Source: Scolanthus callimorphus (Eukaryota > Cnidaria > Anthozoa > Actiniaria > Edwardsiidae). From it: 64,000 bases of DNA. The position numbers were made by a program, and so were the translations under genes. Below the pieces are notes generated by a model, which saw nothing but the letters and a program-made list of their open reading frames with translations, did not search any database and was not told where the DNA came from. Positions within the stretch are counted from its first letter, which is position 1, and each line of letters opens with the position of its first letter. The stretch is from positions 14,982,501-15,046,500 of the forward strand of contig CM066916.1 of the NCBI GenBank assembly GCA_033964015.1, written 5' to 3'. This document shows, piece after piece, positions 36,201 through 46,800 of this stretch.

Positions 36201-39200
36201 AGCAAAAAATTATTGGACACAGTACACAAATATTGGAAACGTTTACTCAGAAGTTGCTGAGTTTACAATGTATGTGGTTAGCCATAAAATTATTGCCCCC
36301 TTGGTTCTGCCGCCAATGAACAAATGCAGCAGCTCCTGGTTCCTAAAGAGTGTGAGTTATCCTAGGGATAAGATGGGCTTAAAGTGCCACTAAAGGCAGA
36401 AGTCAACTACATTTCATCAAAAAGATCCATTATCCAAAGGAACAGTAACGAAAGAAAATGTGTTTACCGCGCGCCCTTAATATTTTATTGATTTTTGAAT
36501 ATTTCCGATTAGCCAATTTTTTTTTCGTTCAACTATACGTTTCTGCATCCTGTGAAGTGAACAATGGTTCCTGTGACGCATGAAGAAGACATAGAAAGTA
36601 GAACAAAGACCACGAAGAAGACAATGAAAGAAGAACAAAGACCTTCTTTGTTGTATTTTCTGTCTTCTTCGTGCGTCATAGGAACCATTGTTCTGAAGAA
36701 CTTCTCCCCCAAGATGCATCGCATATAGTTGAACGAAAAAAAAACGCCAATCGAAAGTATTCAAAAATCAATAAAATATTAACAGCGCGCATAAAGCACA
36801 TTTTTGTTTCGCTACTGTTCCCTTGGATAATGGATCTTTTTGATGAAATGTAGTTGACTTCTGCCTTTAGTGGCACTTTAAAAGGACTGCCTCACCCTGC
36901 CCATAATACATTGCTTTGTTTTTGTTTTTGTTTAAATGATTCATTGCATCAGAAACTCTGACTTAATGCACAGGAATCCTACTATTAGGAATTTTTTTTG
37001 CCTTTGTGTGGTAAAAATAATGCACTAAACTGACAAAAAATAACACTTTTTATGTTCACTGCTTTTGAAGTGTTTCCATATAGGCTCTGCTGAAATTTGG
37101 CAACTGGCACTGTCTGGCTTGCACCTGGCAAATAATTCTGGATATCAATACTTCAAATAATTCTAGATATATCCACAATTGGGTGCACCAAACTCCCAAA
37201 TGCAGCCATCACTAAAAATCATGATGATCACAATACCTTTAATTTCCTGAGCTTGGACTTATTGTCATAACACCAAGCTAGACATGGCCCTATATCCCCT
37301 TTCAGTAAAGACTCTTCTACTTGCCGAGAAACCAGAAACAGATCAATATCAACATAATCCTGTAAAAAGATTTTATTAAGTAAAATCATTATCAAAAAAT
37401 AAATGGCTATTATTTTTATATTATCTTTATTTATACAGAAACAAAGGATAAGATGAGAGAATGACAAAAAAATATGAAAATAATATGTATTAAGATACTG
37501 GTTTCATTCAAGGAAAAGCCTAGAGCTTAAAGTAACAAAGGTTTCCAAGTACATGCATGAGACAAAGAAAAGTTTTAATGTTCGTGTAGCTCTGACAGAC
37601 AGACAAACACACATGCCGTGCTAATAAGAAAAGTCTGTTATTGAACTACTTGTACTCTGCCCTGTGATTTTGTTTTCTGTTAACATAAACATAGTATATT
37701 CAAGTGTTGACACAGAGCTGGAGATAAGGAATTAACTAAATAAGGAAATTCCTTATCTCCACTCTGTTGAACTTAGTGCTATGCATATTGACACAGAGCT
37801 GTCAGCAGCTCCAGCATGTTTAATTGCCAGCTACTTTTTGCCAAATGTGAGACACAAAAAGTTTGAACCAACAGAACTTTGTACAATGCAGCCTGAAGCT
37901 CACCTCACTTTTTACAAAAATAAAAACTGGAATCCTTAAAATTGTAGTAACTCTTAAAAACCTCCCAGCTCTGCGCCTGTGTCAGAATTGGCAAGGAAAC
38001 TAACTTGTTGCTTTGAAATTTGCATGTCGGTCGTCAGTTTTTCTTTTGTAGCCAGCTACTGTTTTTGAGCAGCTGCCTACTTCAAAACATTCTGACAGCT
38101 CTGGTTGACATGGATACAATATTATTAACACTATCATTGCCCTTCTAATGACGTGCCAACCATAGACAGGGCATCTGGGGAAGTGCGGCAGTGCGATTCC
38201 GCACTTTTGCCCAAAAATCGCACTAAACCGCACCTTCACACTTTCTTCGCACTTTTCCGCACTTTTTAAGAAAATAACTAAAAATTGTGTGAAAAAATCC
38301 TTCTAAACACCGTTATTTCAACGATTTGCAGGTCAATACCTAGTTTGTTATGTTGATGTTGAAGTATTAAGCAAAAACCTGAAAACTCCACCATATTCTT
38401 CCGATACGATCACCACCAAACGCAAAAATACCAGGCGTTCCACTACAGACCGTTTGAGCATGAGTACAAGAAACCATTAATTAGGAGATCTGCAATTGGA
38501 TGGAAATAAACCAATAGCTGATCTTGTAAGAAATAGGTAAAATACAAATCGCGCGTTACAGGAGAACAAAAAATGTTCGATGTTAGAAGTTTGTTTGTTT
38601 GTATACGAAACAGCCATTTACCGTAGATGGTGATGACAAAACAGTGGGTTTTTTCACACGAAGTTTACATTTTGGAGTACTTTAGACCGTTTATTATTGC
38701 AAGATGAACAACGCATGCAGTTAAAAATTAATGTTACAGGAGTTGATTGTCTGGAGAAATAGGAGCTCTTAGTGATTTTGGAGGGTTCGAGTTTTAAATG
38801 GCTGATGGCGCGCAAGGAAGCATGGTGCGCCCTTTTTTTGCATTTTTCCATTGTTCATGACCTAAATATTGAGCATGCGAAGTTTTATGAGTTAGATGTT
38901 ACATCAATTTCAATGAAATTACGTTTAAAAATGACAAAACAAATAGAAAATCAACAGACATGACTCGTGATGACCCCCCAAAAGCACAAACCATAAATAA
39001 AAGAAAATAATTTACCTCACTTTTCCGCACTTTTGACCCTTTTACCGCACTTTTTTCCGCACTTTTTTCTAAAAAATCCCGCACTTTTCCGCACTTTTTT
39101 GCCGTTTTTTACCGCACTTCCCCAGATGCCCTGCATAGATTGAACCAATTGATTTGTTGTTGGCACATTAATAACAATGGACAATACTTCATGTACTGTA

Positions 39201-42200
39201 CAGCTGATTGCATTTGACTGTTTAACCCTAACAGTTTGCACGTTATGTTTGAATGTTGCATTTCTAGGATGAACGAGACGTTTCTATGGAGAACCAAAAC
39301 CTTCTGCCCTCTCTGATTGGTCAGTGAAAGTAAACATGGCAGTTGCCCTTGGAAATGTCTCACTTTTTGTCTCACAATGCAACTTTTAAAGTAACGTTCA
39401 AAAGTAACGTGCGAACTGTTTAGGTTAAACAGTCAAATGCAATTGGCTGTATATGGTGAGGAAGATAGATACAGTAAGTTATCATGCCAACAGAGTGTAC
39501 GTCACACCACTCACCTCAATTTCTGCATCTTTAGCCAGTTTCTTTGCAGTCTCATAGAAGCCTTGCCTGAGACAATGATCCACAAGCATTCTATCCAGTC
39601 TTTTCTTCTTCCATACAACCATAGCACTTTTTCTGTCATCAGCATGCTCCTTGATATGATCTAATCGTTGACGGCAATGTCTGACACATGCCTCTTCCTG
39701 GCTTAGACACTCATCGGCCTACCAATATCAGAGAAATAACATTATTTCACTGGCAATGTCTGACACATGCAATGTCTGACACTGGCAATGTCTGACACAT
39801 GCCTCTTCCTGGCTTAGACACTCATCGGCCTACCAATATCAGAGAAATAACATTATTTCACTGGCAATGTCTGACACATGCAATGTCTGACACTGGCAAT
39901 GTCTGACACATGCCTCTTCCTGGCTTAGACACTCATCGGCCTACCAATATCAGAGAAATAACATTATTTCACTGGCAATGTCTGACACATGCAATGTCTG
40001 ACACTGGCAATGTCTGACACATGCCTCTTCCTGGCTAAGACACTCATCGGCCTACCAATATCAGAGAAATAACATTATTTCACTGGCAATGTCTGACACA
40101 TGCAATGTCTGACACTGGCAATGTCTGACACATGCCACTTCCTGGCTTAGACACTCATCGGCCTACCAATATCAGAGAAATAACATTATTTCACTCTGGC
40201 AATGTCTGACACATGCAATGTCTGACACTGGCAATGTCTGACACATGCCTCTTCCTGGCTTAGACACTCATCGGCCTACCAATATCAGAGAAATAACATT
40301 ATTTCACTCTGGCAATGTCTGACACATGCAATGTCTGACACTGGCAATGTCTGACACATGCCTCTTCCTGGCTTAGACACTCATCGGCCTACCAATATCA
40401 GAGAATAACATTATTTCACTACAGTATCCCAAAAATTAATTTAATACCAGGGTCTGGCAATAGCATAAGGGCATACAGGTGGTAAAGTTATTTACTCCAA
40501 AGCAAAATGGTTAGAAAATAAGAACATAAGGTATTAAAAGCCCGGGTTAACTCTGGTGTAATAACCATTCCCAGAGGACACCTTTGTGTTCAGTTCTTAT
40601 TTCATCCTAATTCGTTCTACCAAACAAAGGAAGCTTTGTGACGCAGTTCGTGCGCACTCACAGGTTATTACACCGGAGATAAGCCAAAAGCCCATACGAT
40701 TGGGGTGGGAAGGGGGGACAGTGGGACCTTCCCATTTGGTCTCCCTAATCACTTTGTCACACCACCTCCACATGTCTTCTTATTGTCTAAACCAACTCCC
40801 GACTGATCCAAATCCAGCCAAGGTCTGTGTTTAATTTAAAATAGTAGGTTTAAAATGATTTTTGCAACTTGGAGTTTCACACCTATATTGCAGAAGAAAC
40901 CATTAACAATTATAACAAACCTTTCTTTTTAATTGCTGTATTTTCTGTACTATGTCATCTAACATGCCAACAACTTCTCCAGTCTTGACTGATGGCTTGT
41001 TTAAAGCAAGTGTGAGGTCATTTGCAGTGCCCACCACATAAGATACTTCACGATCAATGATCTTCTGGGCTGTGCGGAACTTTTTATTCAGAATCTCATA
41101 AGGCACCTGAAACAATCATGTAACCATTCAAAATAAAATGAAATACATGAATACTGGCCGACACACCCATAACATGTTAACCGTCAATCTACCGAAATGT
41201 AGGCTAAAGTTGGGCCAGCGTTCCTTTGCCTTTCGCGGGGCAAAGCTCTACAACTCTCTATCCAAAATGTCAGAGCTGCAAACACAACCCTAGCTTTTAA
41301 ACGGAAAGCTACCGCCCACATTTTGGGCCAATAATTAGAATTTCAATCTCAATTCGCATTGTTAAATGTATATAGATTGTATATAGATATGGATTTTTTA
41401 TGTTTTTTATTGTTGATTTCAGTTATTTCCTTTGTCCTCTTTGTAAGTTTTCGTTTGTAAATTGTAACAGAATAGCCTTTTTGGAGGAGTTACCATAAAG
41501 TATGTATGTATGATGTATGTACTGGTAGGTCGATTATGTACCAGTTAACGGAAAAATAAAGAGATGACAAATATACTATGCCATTACATTATTTGATTAT
41601 TTTGCAATACAAGAAGTAGTGGATTGCAATGCATTGTGGTCTAGCTTTGGTACAAGCAAATCTCCAAACAATGGGCTGTTTTTCCCAGTGGAATTAAAAA
41701 ACAGCCCATTGTTTGGTGATTTGTTTCTACTGAAGCTAGACCATAATGCATTACTACTGAAATCACTAAACTGCCGGCACCCTCGAAAATTCGATCGATC
41801 GTTTGTCAGTTTCGGTTCGCTCGTCTGGCTGTTTTGATCGATCCAAATGGTCACGTGACATTTAAATTTTTGTATCAAACAATAGAAAAAGCGTGTTTTT
41901 CCATGTTTGGTACAAAATTTAAATGTCACGTGACCATTTAGATCGATCAAAACAGCCAGACGAGCGAACCGAAACTGACAAACGATCGATCGAATTTTCG
42001 AGGGTGCCGGTAGTTTAGTGATCTCGGTAGTATGATCCGCGACTTCTGGTTTATCTAAAAAAAGGCCTCTTATATACTACGGAATGACATAATAAAGTGG
42101 TCAAAATATACTGTGGACCCATTTGGTTGTGCCTCGTGAGCCCACAACATTTTGACCACTTTATTACGTCATCCTGTGGTATATAAAAGGACACACGGAA

Positions 42201-43140
42201 AATCAGAGGACATTTGTTAATAGACCGATCCCTATTTTGACGATAGCTCCGCCCACTCATAGCAAACAATAGGAAGTTTTCCCTACAGAATTCAAAATGT
42301 CCGAGCAACAAACTTGAATATCGAATATTTTTCAATAATTATTCGGCTTTTCAAGATAAAATATAAATCCAAATTGCATGCAACAACTTCTAACACCTCC
42401 CTGCAATCGGTGTCTTTTCCGCGCTCTATGCCAAAGATAAAATTTGGCTTGTCCGACGTAGCAACAGTAACTAGGAGTATAACAATGAATGCGGGATCGG
42501 TGAATTCATCTTTTCTCTACGGGGAAAATAGCAAAAGGAACTCAGGGATGCTAATAAGCCCATGTTTGAAAAATTGGGATGATTTCTAAGGCTAGAGAAT
42601 GGAGATAAGGAATTAACCTTGTGTGAATGCTGAAGTGCTAATGAAATATCCCATGTGTGCTTCTGAGCGTTAGCCCTAGTAAGTAGAGAAAGAGAAAAAT
42701 ATCTGACCCCGAGAGGGATTCGAACCCACGACCTTCAGAATTGTATGTCGGATGCTCTACCAGCTGAGCTATCAGGTCAGGCTGTACTAAGACTGGCCTT
42801 GACACTCAAAAAATCTTACAGTTCCAGCTAAGAAACATCGTCATTGTTGATAAATAAGCTTAGATAAAACAGCTCAAAATGTCTGTATTCCCTCTCTATA
42901 CAACACTCAAATGAACAAATTGCCACTGATTTCAATGAGACAATCAAACCCAATAATGTTCTACTGCTCTTATAGCAAATCTACAGTTTATTCAACTACC
43001 TGTAAGATGTTGACAAATATTCTTTCGTGTTTGTCCCCCTACAACAACCACCTTGTTACCTTTCTACAAAGTCAGGAAACTCCAGTTACATTATCACTTT
43101 ACCTTAGCGTAGAATACTCCAAAGCCTTGATATCTGCCAT
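24235..43140 (-). CDS. MAEA: E3 ubiquitin-protein transferase MAEA, nine exons
   Basis: Catalytic RING subunit of the CTLH (GID) E3 ligase complex (Gid9/Fyv10 family), which pairs with RMND5. Exons in coding order: 43140-43103, 41106-40921, 39718-39515, 37359-37237, 35910-35834, 35005-34897, 28190-28057, 26617-26428, 24336-24235. The product is about 387 aa (human 396). Domains: N-terminal coiled segment starting [11 protein letters not shown] (residues 14-75), LisH with [20 protein letters not shown] (116-135), CTLH (about 150-205), CRA (to about 290), then the atypical RING with CPVC (303-306), AHC, CPISG, the hallmark [17 protein letters not shown] and a last-exon CPRTKE (from 369). It ends DKVYVM, as in vertebrates. 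Exon 1 ends one base out of phase with exon 2 (AA at 43105-43104 where AAA is expected). Intron 6 carries a 5.4-kb retroelement; intron 2 repeats the exon-3 acceptor. The exon-7 donor is weak (GTATCC). Confidence 0.93.
24337..26427. other. MAEA: MAEA intron 8: no other gene
   Basis: Holds a poly-A tract (24362-24380), a fragment of the TACCGTATTTACCCG family, a diverged direct duplication (GTTGGAAAAGATTCAC at about 25068 and 25506), and at 26140-26230 a repeat related, inverted, to 17490-17570 (TGTCTGTGCTTATGACC). Confidence 0.5.
27049..28001. mobile_element. TAA-flanked inverted-repeat element, 953 bp
   Basis: GGGACCGTTCATTTTTTATC and inverse GATAAAAAATGAACGGTCCC, flanked by TAA at 27046-27048 and 28002-28004. 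Next to each terminus are several copies of TATTTTTTTGGGTG(A/G)CCCCC. Lies in MAEA intron 7, ending about 55 bp from exon 7. No transposase ORF seen. Confidence 0.8.
28474..31304 (+). pseudogene. Broken gag-like ORF of the Ngaro-like element, two exons
   Basis: Exon 1 (28474-28644) starts with ATG and encodes 57 residues rich in Pro, Ala and Val, ending at a donor CAG|GTAGAG. A phase-matched acceptor at 30785 (CTTGTAG) opens exon 2, which runs to a stop at 31304. The second exon looks helical and charged, then has a zinc-knuckle-like CX2CX4-X-X4C segment ([14 protein letters not shown]) with Arg where His is expected, and a basic Arg/Gly tail. An in-frame TAA at 30831-30833 interrupts it. The intron holds a minisatellite. 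The gag assignment rests on the knuckle and on position in the element; sequence similarity was not searched. Confidence 0.5.
29100..30560 (+). repeat. 30/31-bp minisatellite inside the gag-like intron
   Basis: About 45-50 tandem copies of a unit such as AGTAGTAGCTGCAAGGGTAA followed by TAGTGTGCGC (30 bp), alternating in places with a 31-bp form (ATGGGG in place of AAGGG). Copies decay at both ends. Long open frames across it on the minus strand are repeat artefacts. Confidence 0.9.
32285..32855 (+). repeat. 113-bp tandem repeat, five copies
   Basis: CTTTCTATAAGCTCGGGTTG recurs at 32291, 32404, 32517, 32630 and 32743, an exact 113-bp step. Copies differ by only a few substitutions, so the array is recent. 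It lies in the Ngaro-like element between the gag-like ORF and B1, where pol genes would sit in a complete element. Confidence 0.92.
33600..34671. other. MAEA: Rest of MAEA intron 6: nothing recognised
   Basis: AT-rich sequence between the retroelement and the hairpin at 34672; no conserved exon or repeat structure seen. Confidence 0.5.
34672..34760. repeat. Hairpin in MAEA intron 6
   Basis: TGTAAGACCCGGTACAGG (34674) is followed by its inverse CCTGTACCGGGTCTTACA (about 34714) with a short loop, then a third, diverged half-copy. A compact foldback with a 24-26-bp stem. Confidence 0.75.
35155..35758. mobile_element. Inverted-repeat element with internal ~107-bp tandem copies
   Basis: GGTTACATGGGTCCGGACGA near 35158 matches, inverted, TCTGGACCTGTGTAACTGGG near 35735. 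Inside, GTGTAAACACTTCTGCAATG recurs at about 35449, 35546 and 35645 together with CCGTGTAAACAGGTGTT. Lies in MAEA intron 5, ending about 75 bp from exon 5. Confidence 0.7.
35974..36180. mobile_element. TTAA-flanked MITE, 207 bp
   Basis: AGGCCCATA and inverse TATGGGCCT at the ends, flanked by TTAA at 35970-35973 and 36181-36184. Its first bases match the family at 9357-9562. Lies in MAEA intron 4. Confidence 0.75.
36383..36877. mobile_element. TTAA-flanked foldback MITE, 495 bp
   Basis: AGTGCCACTAAAGGCAGAAG and inverse CTTCTGCCTTTAGTGGCACT, flanked by TTAA at 36379-36382 and 36878-36881. The arms run about 200 bp with good matching (CATTTCATCAAAAAGATCCA on both sides), so almost the whole element folds back. 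Lies in MAEA intron 4. Confidence 0.88.
38167..39133. mobile_element. CATAGA-flanked element, 967 bp, hAT-like
   Basis: CAGGGCATCTGGGGAAGTGC and inverse GCACTTCCCCAGATGCCCTG, flanked by CATAGA at 38161-38166 and 39134-39139. Both ends carry clusters of CCGCACTTTT, typical of transposase-binding subterminal repeats. No transposase ORF. Lies in MAEA intron 3. Confidence 0.82.
39199..39462. mobile_element. Inverted-repeat MITE, copy 1 of 2
   Basis: TACAGCTGATTGCATTTGAC with TGTTTAACCCTAACAGTT at the left returns inverted at 39417-39462. Shares the interior ...CTAGGATG-AACGAGACG...CTGATTGGTCAGTGAAA with the copy at 55797-55995. Lies in MAEA intron 3, about 50 bp from exon 3. Confidence 0.75.
39660..40420 (-). 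repeat. 111/113-bp tandem array repeating the MAEA exon-3 splice acceptor
   Basis: Seven copies of CCTCTTCCTGGCTTAGACAC (or a one-base variant) at 39691, 39802, 39913, 40024, 40135, 40248 and 40361: steps of 111, 111, 111, 111, 113, 113. In the gene sense each unit carries the polypyrimidine/acceptor TGATATTGGTAG and the first 46 coding bases of exon 3. Only the copy at 39718 continues into the rest of the exon. Sub-repeats of CAATGTCTGACAC fill the spacer. Confidence 0.95.
41612..41760. repeat. Inverted repeat in MAEA intron 1
   Basis: TGCATTGTGGTCTAGCTTTGG... pairs with ...AAGCTAGACCATAATGCATT, and CAAACAATGGGCTGTTTTT with AAAAACAGCCCATTGTTTG. It folds into one hairpin of about 140 bp. Confidence 0.75.
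41750..42034. repeat. Long near-perfect palindrome in MAEA intron 1
   Basis: ACTGCCGGCACCCTCGAAAA ... TTTTCGAGGGTGCCGGTAGT, continuing through CGATCGATCGTTTGTCAG / CTGACAAACGATCGATCG and TGGTCACGTGACATTTAAAT / ATTTAAATGTCACGTGACCA. Arms are about 125 bp with a loop of about 35 bp. Each arm carries one GTCACGTGAC E-box palindrome. Confidence 0.88.
42705..42778 (-). tRNA. tRNA-like gene or tRNA-derived SINE head
   Basis: Minus-strand sequence has an A box TAGCTCAGCTGG (42771-42760) and a perfect B box GGTTCGAATCC (42726-42716). A D-arm and T-arm can be folded; acceptor GACCTGA pairs with TCGGGGTC only if one G of the run is dropped. The anticodon arm pairs poorly and the loop looks one base too long, so the anticodon (TAC if real) is uncertain. 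It lies in MAEA intron 1. A pseudogene or SINE is more likely than a working tRNA. Confidence 0.45.
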
Positions 43141-43490
43141 TTTATGTGAGGATAAAGGAGCAAATTATATAAATCGAGCTATTTTCTTCGTGAAACAAAA
43201 TGGCGTCTTAGAAATACTAGTTCCCAGTCTTTTGCAACGCGCGCGATCGCGAGGAGACGGGAGGAGACGCGAGAATGAGAAAAGCAGCGTTTTAAATAAA
43301 AAAAAATAGAGTTTTTGCCAGAGTTAAAATAAATACTTTATTATATTATATTCTATACTATCAATAACTAATTTTAAACAAATTTTATTTATTCTTTTAC
43401 GTGATATATTTTATGGTATTCCCCGACACAGGTATCCCATATATACGATTGAAATCGAGGCAAAGCTGGCATCCAGATGCATTGTGGGTT
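43141..43490. promoter_or_regulatory. Candidate bidirectional promoter, MAEA/EIF4G2
   Basis: The MAEA ATG (43140, minus) and the presumed EIF4G2 first exon (about 43490, plus) face away from each other across about 350 bp. The segment holds a short CpG-dense stretch near 43237-43271 (CGCGCGCGATCGCGAGGAG) in an otherwise AT-rich setting. GCATTGTGGG at 43479-43488 is CCCACAATGC on the other strand and resembles the ZNF143/SBS promoter motif. No TATA box is placed where it would serve either gene clearly. The promoter assignment is inference from layout. Confidence 0.5.
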
Positions 43491-43575
43491 CGAATGTAAG
43501 AGAAGCGAAGACCAAACTGCATCGAGAAAGCTCCACAAGTTACCAACGTTTTTTCTCTTTTTCCTCACTCTTTCG
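43490..43575 (+). other. EIF4G2: Probable non-coding first exon of EIF4G2
   Basis: Ends in a strong donor (TTTCG|GTAAGT at 43576). The matching acceptor is TTCTTACAG, ending at 43782, which opens the first coding exon. No ATG occurs between about 43497 and the donor. The 5' end (transcription start) is a guess. Confidence 0.5.
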
Positions 43576-43866
43576 GTAAGTTAAGCGCTCAAAATTGTCA
43601 GGTGGCAAGTTTTGTGCATAACCTTTGCTACTATGGCGGACAATATCAAGTATCTTGGAAATTAATGTCAAAATTCGGTGTCACTTCTATGTCGATCAAA
43701 AACTATGCTTTGCTTGTACACAATCTCTTTGTTACAAAAGCCATTTCACTAATATCTTGACTCTCTCGCGATTTTCTTACAGGTTTTCGCTTAGAAATTT
43801 GTTGACGTCGGCCGAAAAAGTTACGAAAGTGGAAGGACAAAGAGTTAAGTCTTGGATTTTGCTGGA

Positions 43867-46800
43867 GTGAGGGAGGTTTTGCCCGCTAGTTCGCACGTTG
43901 GTGTTGGTGCGGATCCGAGTGCTGCCAATGGGTTCCGCAATCTAACCGAACAAACCTCTACAGAGACGAAAATGAACTGTCTTCTTCCGCCGTGTCCGTG
44001 GGTATGTCCTCTAAACAAACTATCTAAATCAGATTTTACCCGATTCATATCAATTCCTAATCCGTCTTTCACCTTATCAAACCTTTTACTTTTAATTCAA
44101 TGTAAACGCCTTCGATCTTCTCGAATGCGAAATTACTAATACAAATCGGATCGAAGAAAAAAAGTTAGATTTAATGTTACATCCAATTCATCCGCTTTAT
44201 TTTTGGGGAAAATTCGTGGGATTGCATGCGAGTCATGCAAGTATGTAGTGCGTGGGTCGTATGAGTCACTTTGTGTGTTCCTTGTTTTTTTGCTATAGCT
44301 ACTCTATATGCATATTACTGAGGCCTTGGGGATATACGTGGATATTGATATGGAAATGGTGCTAAATGAATTTTGAAATAAGAATGTTCTAAGTCTAGTT
44401 ACATAACAGTTAGAGACTCTTCAATATACTGGTAATATACCACATATAAGATAATATATGCAGTAAGATTGACCTCTTGATTTATTAGAATTGCTTTGCA
44501 TTAATGCTGTCAACACTGTCACTTCCAGCATATGATACTATGAATGAAATGAAATCTGAATGCAGTGGAGAAATTAGTATTTTCCATTAGTGTGGAGTTT
44601 GGGTTCCACTTGTGGGTAGAAACATGCAGATGGTGGAACATCCTGGCAATTCTACTTTTTTAGCAATAAGTTGGAAGAGCGATGTATTTCTTTTTTGACT
44701 TCCCATGTGAAACCTAAAACATTAAAAAACCTAAAAAATAAAATTAGCAAGGAAAAGGGTACCCTTTTCAATGCTATGTATTTAGGAAACTTGAAGATGG
44801 ATGTTATATTCTACAAATGTAAGGTGAAAAGTCCACTTTTTCTTGCTTTTCCAGAGAGTAGATTTGCTGGAATGTTCAACTGATCAAGACAGGTTATTTT
44901 TTTGGGTTTTAAAAATGTTCTGTCTGTTTTTTCTTCCTTTGCAGTATCCTTAACAAGTTAACTCCAGACAAGTTTGAGAAACTGTTTGATGAACTTCTCC
45001 ATGTTGGCGTTGAGACGAAGTACATTCTAAAGGGCGTTATACTTCTGGTGAGCTAATTTGTTCTATTTAGATTTGTTTATCATGCCTTTAAACTGAAATA
45101 TTTTTAGCAGGACATTTCTCCAATTGGAGGGAATTGGATGGAATTTAAGACAGGTCTTTTTTTTATTATTATGATTACACTACAGTACACCACTGGAAGC
45201 CTGCATGGGATTAATGCTATTTTTTTATCTTTCAATCTTTATATGAAAGGTGTTTGAAAAAGCTCTCGATGAACCTGCCTACAGTTCCATGTATGCCCAG
45301 CTGTGCCTGCGGCTCAGCGAAGAGGCACCCAACTTTGATGATCCTGGAAAAACTGGCAATTCTGTAAGTAACATGATGTCCACACTCACCCACTATCTGG
45401 TTTAACGTCTGTTTCCACCTCCGGGGGGTGATGCTACAGAGAAATTTGCAACAGCCCTTTTCCATTTTGCTTGGTCTAGAGCATTCACACTTGAAGGTGA
45501 GCTATATTGTGAGGTCATTTGTAAGAACCGTAGATCATGTTTTACATGGCCTGTCCCCTTCACTTCTGCCCCTCTAGTTCAAGACTATGGATTTTATTGA
45601 TCCATGTGGTGCTTCCCTGTGTGTGCGGAAACCAATATAGTCACCACATCTGATGGTGGACTCAAGGTTTGTGTAGCCTAGAGTCCAGTAATTTTGACAC
45701 TTGCTACAAAAGTTGGAAATTAATATATTTTTTGTGTGTGCAGGATCTTACATTAAACCTTTCAATTGTCACCAAAAATTATATAAAAATCTCAAGCCTC
45801 TTGAAATCGCAATCACAAAAATTATTTATTTCAAAATCTTTTTGTGTTAATTTTGCCCCTGACTCACAGTTAGGTGGCATGTACTTAATTGCATTAATAA
45901 CTCTGAGCATCATGTTTTTAGACATTTAGGCGGTTGTTGCTCAAGCAGTGTGAAGAGGAATTTAATAACAGATCTAAGGCTAGTCAAGGTAAGGTAGTAA
46001 TTTAGCAGGGGTGGATTTAGTGTGTGTGTATAGGGGGAAGGGAGTGAGGGGGCCACTGCCCCCCCCCCCCTTTCTCGGGAGATTTTTCCATTTATTGTAT
46101 TTGCTGGAGGAAATTAAAAAATTTTTGTCCCATGTTTTCACTATCCAACCCCCCTTTCTGAAATTCCTGGATCTGCCCGTTTACCGTATTTACCCGTATA
46201 TAAAGACACACTTTTTTCACTCCAAAATGACCTTCAAAATCGGGGTGCGTCTTATACACGGAACATCACTTTTGGGAATTTGCATGACAACAAATACAAA
46301 AGATTGTTTACAAATTTGCTGATTCATGGTTGTGTGGTTAGGTTGCACATAATAAAGCTAGGATTTCGATCCGTGAAACCTGCCAGCAGGCGTTGGAGGC
46401 TGTTTTTATTGCCAAATCGCGGAGTTCGTAGTCGCGAGCGCCATTTCGGATTTTGACACTCGGCCCAGCACACACGTCTAAAAATCCAAGATAGCGCTCG
46501 TCGGCACTCGCGACTACGGACTCCAGGAATTTTTGCGATAAAATCAGCCTGTAAATGCCTGCTAGAAGGCTACAATGCATAGAAATTTAGCACAACTACT
46601 TAAATTTTGCGTGAAATCGTGTGTAGCACAAGATTTATCTCAAACAAACAAATAAAATGAAGAAATTGTCGGAATATTTTACTCATCTGTTCGTGGCATA
46701 AAACCCCCCTAAAACATTTGCCCTCTTGTTTAAATTGTCATTTTCCACTTACTGCCAGTCTATTTCTCATGAGATTTCTTTATGGAATTGCTGTTGCACG

